Below the pieces are notes generated by a model that worked only from the letters and a program-made list of their open reading frames with translations, did no database searches and was not told where the DNA came from. From positions 62,001 to 126,000 of the forward strand of contig NZ_LXEU01000042.1 of the NCBI RefSeq assembly GCF_001654985.1: DNA of 64,000 bases, read 5' to 3'. A program made the translations under genes and the position numbers. Each line of letters opens with the position of its first letter. The first letter of the stretch is position 1. The stretch is from Kluyvera georgiana ATCC 51603. GTDB lineage: Bacteria; Pseudomonadota; Gammaproteobacteria; Enterobacterales; Enterobacteriaceae. Shown here one piece after another: positions 58,037 to 64,000 of the stretch.

Positions 58037-59392
58037 TCAGGACTCCAGTTGATGTAAGATACGATTAACTTTATCAAATGTTTCCTGATATTCCGCATCT
58101 TCATTGCTATCGGCCACCAGCCCCCCGCCCGCCGAACAGTACAGCGTGCCGTTGGTCGCCGTGACGGTGCGAATGGTGATGCTGGTATCCATATTGCCAC
58201 AGGCGCTGAGGTAGCCGATGCTGCCGCACCAAGCGTTGCGCCGATGCGGTTCCAGCTCGTCGATAATCTCCATGGCGCGGACTTTCGGCGCACCGGTGAT
58301 GGATCCACCGGGAAACGCGGCTCTCAGTAAATCGCTGGCGTGAAGCGCCGCGGGGAGTTCTGCGGTAATGGTGCTCACCAGATGATGCACCGCCGGGAAT
58401 GGCTCCACCACAAACAGTTCCGGCACCCGCACGCTGCCGGGCGATGCTACGCGGCCAATGTCGTTGCGCATCAGGTCGACAATCATCAGGTTTTCTGCCC
58501 GATCTTTCGGCGAGTTGGCCAGCTTCAACGCCTGCGCAGCATCTGTCTGCGGATCTTCCAGCCGTGGCAGCGTGCCTTTGATCGGGCGAGTCTGGATCTG
58601 TTGCTGTTGAAGCTGGATAAAACGTTCCGGAGACAGGCTCAGAATCGCGCCGTCAGCCAGGCGTAGAAACGCGCTGAACGGCGCGCGGTTGGCGCGGTTC
58701 AGCCGGACAAACGCCGACCATTCATCGCCCTGATAGGTGGCCTGAAAACGTTGCGCCAGATTCACCTGATAGCAGTCGCCGCTGCGCAGGTAGGCCTGCA
58801 CCTGACGGAATTTTTCGCCGTACTGCTGGCGGCTCATATTGGACCGCCACGCCGAGGTGAGGGTGAAGGGGGCTGACGGCGGCGCAACCTGCTGCTGTAG
58901 CCATGCCAGACGAGCTTCCACGTCGCCATAGCTTAGCAAGGTGATGACCTGACGCTGGTGGTCGACGATCAGCGCCCAGTCATAAATTCCTATCGCCATG
59001 TCCGGCAGCGCAATATCGTGCTGCGCCCGCGTGGGCAGCCTCTCAAAACGCCGTCCCAGATCGTAGCCAAAAAGCCCCACGGCGCCGCCGGTAAACGGTA
59101 TATCAGCCAGCGGCTGGCGGGAAAAACCGCTGTTATCGAGCGCTTGCTGTAGCAGAGCTAACGGATCGTCCGTTGATGTCATCGTGTCGTCTTGTGTGCT
59201 AACCGTGGTGATATCGCCGTGGGTGAGCAGCGTGGTACGCGGTTCGGCGACCACGATATCGTAGCGGCTGTGCGGGTGCTCGGCGTAGCCGGAGTGCAGC
59301 ATTATTGCCCACGGAGAGGCGCTGAGCGGGGCGAAGTAGAATTCTGCCGCGTCCTGTCGCCAGGGAAGCGTCATGATTGAAGGGTGTAACAT
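58037..59392 (-). CDS. pabB: Aminodeoxychorismate synthase component I
   Basis: Converts chorismate and ammonia (from PabA) to 4-amino-4-deoxychorismate, the precursor of p-aminobenzoate and folate. The 451-residue protein has the N-terminal anthranilate-synthase-I-like domain and the chorismate-binding domain. Motifs include the catalytic Lys in [26 protein letters not shown] and [24 protein letters not shown]. It is the first gene of pabB-nudL and is divergent from yoaH. Confidence 0.96.
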   Translation of the reverse strand: MLHPSIMTLPWRQDAAEFYFAPLSASPWAIMLHSGYAEHPHSRYDIVVAEPRTTLLTHGDITTVSTQDDTMTSTDDPLALLQQALDNSGFSRQPLADIPFTGGAVGLFGYDLGRRFERLPTRAQHDIALPDMAIGIYDWALIVDHQRQVITLLSYGDVEARLAWLQQQVAPPSAPFTLTSAWRSNMSRQQYGEKFRQVQAYLRSGDCYQVNLAQRFQATYQGDEWSAFVRLNRANRAPFSAFLRLADGAILSLSPERFIQLQQQQIQTRPIKGTLPRLEDPQTDAAQALKLANSPKDRAENLMIVDLMRNDIGRVASPGSVRVPELFVVEPFPAVHHLVSTITAELPAALHASDLLRAAFPGGSITGAPKVRAMEIIDELEPHRRNAWCGSIGYLSACGNMDTSITIRTVTATNGTLYCSAGGGLVADSNEDAEYQETFDKVNRILHQLES

Positions 59393-59483
59393 CGTTATTC
59401 AGTCCAGCCGGGTCTGCGCTGCCTATGGCTAATAATCGGGCAGCATGAAATAATAAGCGCTCACAATGTAGCAGGAGTAAATG

Positions 59484-59663
59484 ATGTTTGCAGGATTACC
59501 TTCACTGAGCCATGAGCAGCAGCAGAAAGCCGTCGAGCGTATTCAGGAGCTGATGTCGCAGGGAATGGCGAGCGGCCAGGCCATTGCGCTGGTGGCTGAC
59601 GAGCTGCGCGCGACGCATACCGGCGAACGTATTGTCGCCCGTTTTGAGGATGAAGACGAGTAA
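59484..59663 (+). CDS. yoaH: Conserved small protein YoaH
   Basis: A 59-residue UPF0181-family cytoplasmic protein of unknown function, nearly identical to E. coli YoaH ([24 protein letters not shown]...RFEDEDE). I chose ATG 59484 because AGGAG lies six bases before it; ATG 59481 would add one Met. The next gene starts three bases after its stop, which suggests translational coupling. Confidence 0.92.
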
Positions 59664-59666
59664 ACG

Positions 59667-60389
59667 ATGACCTTTCGGATGATACCCCTGTTGCTGGCGA
59701 TAGCGCCGCTGGCGGCAGTCGCGCAGGATGCGTGCCAACTCACAGACCCCCAGCTCACGCTACAAAGTTACACCGTCGATGCCCAGCACGAACGCATTGC
59801 CATGTACTGGCGCCAACCTAACGGCAAAGCCTACGATTCGCTACGCGGGCTGTTGAACGCCATAAACGACGAGGGTCGGGTGCAGATGGCGATGAACGGC
59901 GGCATTTACGATAAAGCCCATGTGCCGCTGGGTCTGTATATCGAAAAAGGCCAGCAGAAGGTGGCCGTGAACCGCGCCTCCGGCGGCGGGAATTTTTTTA
60001 TTAAACCCGGCGGCGTGTTTTATCTACGCGGGCAGCAGGCGGGGATCGTCAGCCTCAATGAGCTGAAATCCACCAAAGGAATGGACTATGCGGTCCAGTC
60101 CGGGCCGATGCTGATCGAAAACGGCGTGATTAACTGGCGCCTGAAGCCATCGGCCAGTTCGCGTAAGCTGCGCAACGGCGTCGGCATCACCTCGGAGGGT
60201 AAGGTGGTGTTTATGCTGAGCGAGCGGGAAACCAATTTCTACGATTTTGCCTGTTATGCACAGTCGCGCCTCAACGTGAGGCAGATGCTCTACCTCGACG
60301 GCACCATTTCTAAAATGTACCAACAGGGCGGCTCGATTCCCTGGCAGTACTATCCTTTCGTCAGCATGATAACCGTCGAGAAGCGGTAA
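59667..60389 (+). CDS. Secreted DUF2233 / phosphodiester-glycosidase family protein
   Basis: A 240-residue exported protein (signal peptide MIPLLLAIAPLAAVAQ). It belongs to the family that includes the luminal domain of the mammalian phosphodiester alpha-N-acetylglucosaminidase and E. coli YigE. Family motifs seen are QMAMNGGIYDKAHVPLGLYI, GGGNFFIKPGGVFYL, YAVQSGPMLIENG, RNGVGITSEGKVVFMLSE and MLYLDGTISKMYQQG. Substrate unknown. It starts three bases after yoaH and depends on it for close coupling. The neighbouring lyase pair makes a glycan-related role attractive, but the genes are convergent with them. Confidence 0.85.
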   Translation: MTFRMIPLLLAIAPLAAVAQDACQLTDPQLTLQSYTVDAQHERIAMYWRQPNGKAYDSLRGLLNAINDEGRVQMAMNGGIYDKAHVPLGLYIEKGQQKVAVNRASGGGNFFIKPGGVFYLRGQQAGIVSLNELKSTKGMDYAVQSGPMLIENGVINWRLKPSASSRKLRNGVGITSEGKVVFMLSERETNFYDFACYAQSRLNVRQMLYLDGTISKMYQQGGSIPWQYYPFVSMITVEKR

Positions 60390-60392
60390 GCG

Positions 60393-60414
60393 CGCCTTCC
60401 GTTGCCGGAAGGCG
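60393..60414. terminator. Short inverted repeat between the glycosidase and lyase genes
   Basis: Arms CGCCTTCCG / CGGAAGGCG with a four-base loop lie in the 30-bp gap between two convergent genes. No T-run follows, so it is a weak terminator or a REP-like unit. Confidence 0.5.
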
Positions 60415-60419
60415 GTGGG

Positions 60420-62417
60420 TCAGAAAAGAATATCCGGCGGCAAAGCCGGGTCATCGTACAGGGTGACGTGGGCGACACGTTCACCGCGCCAGAATGAGAG
60501 CTGCGTGCCGATTGCCGTATGGTGCACGTTGACCTCGGTAAGCGGCGATTGCGTGGCCAGATCCCACAGACAGACAAATCGCGCCTGCGGCAGATGGTTG
60601 CGCATCACCAGATAGCTGAGGTCGCGTACCGCCGGGTTATCCGGCGCCAGCCCCTGCCACAGTTCGCCGTCACCGGCCAGCCATAGCGCCACGGTATCGC
60701 CTTCGCGGGCAAAATGGCGCGGCTGACAGCCATGCAACGGCGTCATGGTTGACTCTGCCATGTGCCGCAGCGGGCCGCTGAGCGAGAAGGGCATCGGCGT
60801 ACCGCTTTGATCGAGCGCCCGTGCGGCCAGGTGCAGCGTCCAGTCAAGCTGCTGGCGGTGTGGGTTATCGACCATGGAGAGGTCGATCAGCACGTCGTCC
60901 AGCCACAGCAGGCGGCGGCGAAAACGCACTTCGCGCCAGGCCTCGACGTCCCACTCGACGCGGGTATGGGTGTTAAGCTGCGGCGGTTCTTGTCCCCAAT
61001 CCACTTCCGTATCCAGCCACAGATAATCGTCGCCCATGTGCCAGCCCAGCACCGCCGCATTGGCGGGAGGTTGATTGGTCTGATTAACCGTCAGGGTGTT
61101 ATGGGTGGCGCTGTTCTTGTAATAGTCGTAATGCATTTTGGCGCCGTAGCCGGTAGTGCCGAGATCCGGCAGTAGCCAGCCGTCACGCTGCCACAGTATC
61201 AGGCTGAGCCTGTCATAATGGTCATGCTCGCCGCCCCACGGGCTGTGTTTAATCAGCACCGCCTGCTGTTGCTGCGGCCGACGCCAGAGCGTCAGGCCCG
61301 CGCCCGGCGCAAACAGCGACTGCTGAGGGATCGGGTCCGGCGTGGTTTCCGGCAACGGGCAGTCACGCCATAGCAGGGTTTCCCTCTCGTCCGGCTGCGC
61401 CTGGGTGAAGTGCAAAACGGCCGCGTACTGCGGATCGCGCCAGATAAACCAGGCGAATTCGTAGAGATCCCGGTGGTGCAGTTTCTCCTGCCCCGCGATG
61501 CAGTCGTTGAGCCGCGGGAAGGTGCCATCCGGCAGCAGCAGCGAGAGCGGTAAGCTGAGCATTTGCGGGTACCACGGGCCGTCGAGCAGACTCCAGCGGG
61601 TGTTCCGCGCCAGTTTTTCAAAGGCGAAAAAGCCCTGTAATGCATAGTAGTGATAGTGTACCGAGCCTTCGAACCACAGCCCTTCCGCCAGCAGGCCGTG
61701 CTCCAGCTGCCAGCGCAGCCCATAGGGGGCGTTGACAGCGAACTCCAGTAGATCTTCATCTTCCAGCACAAAGCCCAGCACGCCCAGCGCGGCGCTGATT
61801 TTCACCTCGTGGTTATGAATTTGCGGGCTACGATGCGCCTGTAAAAACGTCGCCGCGCAGCGCAGCAGGTTGCGGCAGATATGTTCCCGCTCGACGTCGG
61901 TCAGGCTGTGCTGAATAAAATCGTAACCCAGCGCCATATCCAGAATACAGTTGGCTTCACACAGGGTCTGGGCGTTCATCTTTCCCGGACCGTTGTGGGG
62001 AATACCGCCGTGTATCTCGTAGCCGGGATACACGTCAGCGTAGCCCATCAGCAGCGTGCGCACTTTATCGCGGTACGCTGACTCGCCGGTGAGCTGCCAC
62101 AGCAGCCCGAGTTGCTGACAGGCGCTGGCGTTACGCCCGTTCATTTCTCGCCACCACGCGCCGTTCCACGGCTCGCCGCTGAAGGCTTCACCATCGACAG
62201 GGCAACAATGGCGGTGCGGTGAGTCCGGCTGCCAGATAAGCCGCACCCCATGATGCGGGCAAAAATAGTACAGATTCCAGGTGGCAATTCCGCTTTGCGG
62301 AATACGCACCTCGGCGTTCAGCGCCGGTTGTGCATCCTTGATGAGCCGTTCAATCAGGCCGCTATTGCCGGCTGCACGTCTGGCAATATCGGGCCATAGC
62401 CCAGAAAATTGTTTCAT
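60420..62417 (-). CDS. Heparinase II/III-family protein (cytoplasmic oligouronate lyase candidate)
   Basis: A 665-residue protein with an N-terminal (alpha/alpha)-toroid (about 1-370) and a C-terminal beta-sandwich domain of the heparinase II/III type. Candidate catalytic residues are in SPQIHNHEVKISAALG, EGSVHYHYYALQGFF and the His-rich SPWGGEHDHYDRLSLILWQRDG. ATHNTLTVN is the usual second-domain signature. There is no signal peptide, so it would act in the cytoplasm on imported oligosaccharides. Its ATG overlaps the stop of the upstream lyase gene by one base (TAATG), so translation is coupled. Substrate cannot be told from sequence. Confidence 0.85.
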   Translation of the reverse strand: MKQFSGLWPDIARRAAGNSGLIERLIKDAQPALNAEVRIPQSGIATWNLYYFCPHHGVRLIWQPDSPHRHCCPVDGEAFSGEPWNGAWWREMNGRNASACQQLGLLWQLTGESAYRDKVRTLLMGYADVYPGYEIHGGIPHNGPGKMNAQTLCEANCILDMALGYDFIQHSLTDVEREHICRNLLRCAATFLQAHRSPQIHNHEVKISAALGVLGFVLEDEDLLEFAVNAPYGLRWQLEHGLLAEGLWFEGSVHYHYYALQGFFAFEKLARNTRWSLLDGPWYPQMLSLPLSLLLPDGTFPRLNDCIAGQEKLHHRDLYEFAWFIWRDPQYAAVLHFTQAQPDERETLLWRDCPLPETTPDPIPQQSLFAPGAGLTLWRRPQQQQAVLIKHSPWGGEHDHYDRLSLILWQRDGWLLPDLGTTGYGAKMHYDYYKNSATHNTLTVNQTNQPPANAAVLGWHMGDDYLWLDTEVDWGQEPPQLNTHTRVEWDVEAWREVRFRRRLLWLDDVLIDLSMVDNPHRQQLDWTLHLAARALDQSGTPMPFSLSGPLRHMAESTMTPLHGCQPRHFAREGDTVALWLAGDGELWQGLAPDNPAVRDLSYLVMRNHLPQARFVCLWDLATQSPLTEVNVHHTAIGTQLSFWRGERVAHVTLYDDPALPPDILF

Positions 62418-63655
62418 TATCGGTTATCCCTGACCTCTGTTGGCACGTTTAGAGGGGCGATGAGCGTGGTGATGTCATCAGGATATTTTGCCCGCAGCCA
62501 CTGGGCTTTCTCGCGGAACAACGCATCTTCCGGCCAGGCATGCGCGGCGGTTGCCATGTTGCGCAGCGCTTTTTTATCATCCATTTTGTCGAGATCTTTC
62601 CACGGCCATGGGGTATCGCTATTGATAAACCCGGCAATGTATTGATAACCCTTGCGCAGGCTGTGATCGTCGAGGGTAAAGTTCCAGATATCGACGCCGG
62701 CCTTTTCTCCCAGGCGGCCAAGACGGCTATAGGCATCGAGATTGAAGTTGCTGTAGTGCCACGGGCGGGTGCGTTCCAGCTCGGCCATCTGGCGGCCTTC
62801 CACGTCAAACTGCCCGGCGATACGCCGCAGCTGGGTCACGTACAACCGTTTTTTGGCTTCCTCGGCTTTTCCGCTGAACAGTGCGAAAGTGGCGGCCTGC
62901 ATATCAAAGTAGGTGCCGTGGTTGTTATGCCAGTTTTCTTCTTCAAAGCCATTCTGGCTGGTGGTCATCCAGCGATAAAAATCGCCAAACCACTGCTTCA
63001 ACTCGCCCACGTCTTTGTCGCTGAGCGCACCGGAGGATTGCAGAATGGCAATAGCGTCAACCACATCAACCAGCGCCCGGCTGTCGATAATCCCGATGCC
63101 GCGACCGGTATTGATGCCGGGGATCGCCTGAGCATACTGAAGATTGGGCGTCATACGGGTTTTCGGGTCGAGGAACCAGGTTTTAATCTGCTGCGCCGCT
63201 TTTTGCGCATAGCGGTCGTCCTGTGAGAAATACCAGGCCAGCGCCAGCGTGGAGACATCGTTACTCATCTTCACCAGACGGTTTTTATCAGTCGCATCGC
63301 TGTTGGCATCGGGATTGGTTTGCCCATCTTTACGGATGTACGGCAGGCCGTCTTTGGTGTCTGGATTCGGCCACCAGTAGGGCGGGAAACTGTAGTAATC
63401 GTGCTTGTTGCCGCTGGCCGCCACCAGTGTTTTATCCATCACCGAAAACAGCGGGTGCTTCAGCGCAAGGTCGGCTTTTTTTAGCAACGCGCTTTCGGCC
63501 TGCATAAAGAGCGGATCTTTTGCCGCGATCTGCTGGCGACTGAAGGTCAGATCTTTCGCATCCAGCGTATACGGTTCGGCAGCGTACAGCGAAGCGCTGA
63601 GTCCGGAACAGAGTAAGGCAATGCCTAATATACCTCGGCGTGGTATTGAACTCAT
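62417..63655 (-). CDS. Periplasmic alginate-lyase-superfamily protein
   Basis: A 412-residue exported protein (signal peptide MSSIPRRGILGIALLCSG, cleavage near LYAAEP) of the alginate_lyase fold, an all-helical toroid. The family motif NNHGTYFDMQAATFALFSG carries the predicted catalytic His; PPYWWPNPDTKDGLPYIRKDG and RTRPWHYSNFNLDA are further conserved blocks. I start at 63655 with AAGGG eight bases before the ATG; the frame is open upstream to 63850 without support. It would cut an acidic polysaccharide in the periplasm, and the coupled heparinase-like enzyme would finish the products inside the cell. The substrate need not be alginate. Confidence 0.85.
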   Translation of the reverse strand: MSSIPRRGILGIALLCSGLSASLYAAEPYTLDAKDLTFSRQQIAAKDPLFMQAESALLKKADLALKHPLFSVMDKTLVAASGNKHDYYSFPPYWWPNPDTKDGLPYIRKDGQTNPDANSDATDKNRLVKMSNDVSTLALAWYFSQDDRYAQKAAQQIKTWFLDPKTRMTPNLQYAQAIPGINTGRGIGIIDSRALVDVVDAIAILQSSGALSDKDVGELKQWFGDFYRWMTTSQNGFEEENWHNNHGTYFDMQAATFALFSGKAEEAKKRLYVTQLRRIAGQFDVEGRQMAELERTRPWHYSNFNLDAYSRLGRLGEKAGVDIWNFTLDDHSLRKGYQYIAGFINSDTPWPWKDLDKMDDKKALRNMATAAHAWPEDALFREKAQWLRAKYPDDITTLIAPLNVPTEVRDNR

Positions 63656-64000
63656 AGTGATAACCCTTCTGCAAATATGAGAAAAGATAACAAGAGAACT
63701 ACCCCATTGCGTATTTAAGAATACGCAAAAGGCAGGGTTTTTAATTAACAAAAATAATTGTGTAAATAGGATGGCGTGCAGTGTAAAAGACAAAGTGAAT
63801 TTTTTTGTGATATTCATCATGCTTATTGTGATGGATGAAAAATGACGCATTTAATGCAATGAAGATCACGATTCTGGCTGGTTTTCTACTTTTTTTGATT
63901 TTCTAAACAATGTTTGTAAAATCATATCTTGATGATATTAAATGATAAATTATTTTTGTCACTTATTCTGTCACTTCTGTGTGTGATCTGATTCACTTTT
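63656..64000. promoter_or_regulatory. Upstream region of the lyase pair with KdgR-like and CRP-like sites
   Basis: This 345-bp AT-rich region has no credible ORF. TTCTAAACAATGTTTGTAA (63901-63919) contains AAAC-NN-TGTTT, close to the core of the KdgR box (GAAAC-NN-TGTTTC). TGTGATCTGATTCACT (63982-63997) matches the CRP consensus at TGTGA-N6-TCAC. Both are 245-340 bp before the start codon, so either the leader is long or part of the control belongs to a gene beyond the right edge. Confidence 0.5.

Noticed and set aside
1-64000. CRISPR arrays, prophage, integrase/attachment sites, tRNA and rRNA genes
   Set aside because: I saw no regularly spaced repeats, phage or integrase genes, cloverleaf sequences or rRNA blocks by reading. 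Weak or diverged cases could be missed without software.

Overview
The window is chromosomal DNA from a member of the Enterobacteriaceae. Gene order closely follows the Escherichia coli segment running from znuCBA to pabB-yoaH, and most encoded proteins align residue for residue with E. coli proteins as I remember them. It is not E. coli itself: yebF-yebG and pphA-yebW are missing, pgaABCD sits between htpX and yebQ, a cold-shock gene island replaces pphA-yebW, and a polysaccharide-lyase gene pair follows yoaH. I cannot fix the genus without a database search. An Enterobacter, Kosakonia, Klebsiella or Citrobacter relative is plausible.

Layout. 1-3.0 kb: zinc uptake (znuC partial, Zur box, znuA) and the murein endopeptidase mepM. 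3.1-12.5 kb: lpxM, pyruvate kinase pykA, then the Entner-Doudoroff block hexR / zwf / edd-eda and purT. 12.7-18.9 kb: yebE, ptrB, exoX, yobB, holE and the copC/copD-like yobA-yebZ-yebY set. 18.9-23.3 kb: overlapping sRNA genes sdsR/sraC, then an island with two cold-shock proteins, two very small cysteine-rich zinc-ribbon-like proteins, hiuH, a KTSC-domain gene and a second lipid A acyltransferase (lpxP-like). 23.4-33.7 kb: yebV, rsmF, letB-letA, msrC, proQ-prc, htpX. 33.7-41.2 kb: pgaDCBA (minus strand) and a divergent LuxR-type regulator. 41.2-45.6 kb: yebQ, kdgR, a complete IS4-family insertion lying inside the former kdgR/yobH terminator, yobH and mgrB. 45.6-52.2 kb: yebO, yobF-cspC, rlmA, mntP with its yybP-ykoY riboswitch, yobD and the mannose PTS operon manXYZ. 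52.4-59.7 kb: yoaE, the c-di-GMP phosphodiesterase pdeD, sdaA, nudL, pabB, yoaH. 59.7-64 kb: a secreted DUF2233 phosphodiester-glycosidase, and a heparinase II/III-like plus alginate-lyase-like pair.

How the genes fit together. Three themes recur. (1) Sugar-acid and hexose flux: HexR, Zwf, Edd, Eda, PykA, KdgR and ManXYZ surround a lyase pair whose unsaturated uronate products would feed 2-keto-3-deoxygluconate, KDPG and Eda. (2) Envelope: LpxM, the LpxP-like enzyme, MgrB, LetAB, MepM, Prc, HtpX and PNAG synthesis. (3) Cold and RNA: three Csp proteins, ProQ, SdsR and cold-shock-type small proteins. The most useful observations are the 11-bp target duplication placing the IS in the kdgR terminator loop, a one-base A-run shift that breaks YobF, an in-frame TAA that separates a possible membrane anchor from the KTSC domain, and candidate KdgR and CRP sites ahead of the lyase pair. 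I found no CRISPR array, prophage, tRNA or rRNA. I did not identify a clearly new multi-gene system; the closest candidates are the cold-shock island and the lyase/glycosidase region, which continues beyond the right edge.
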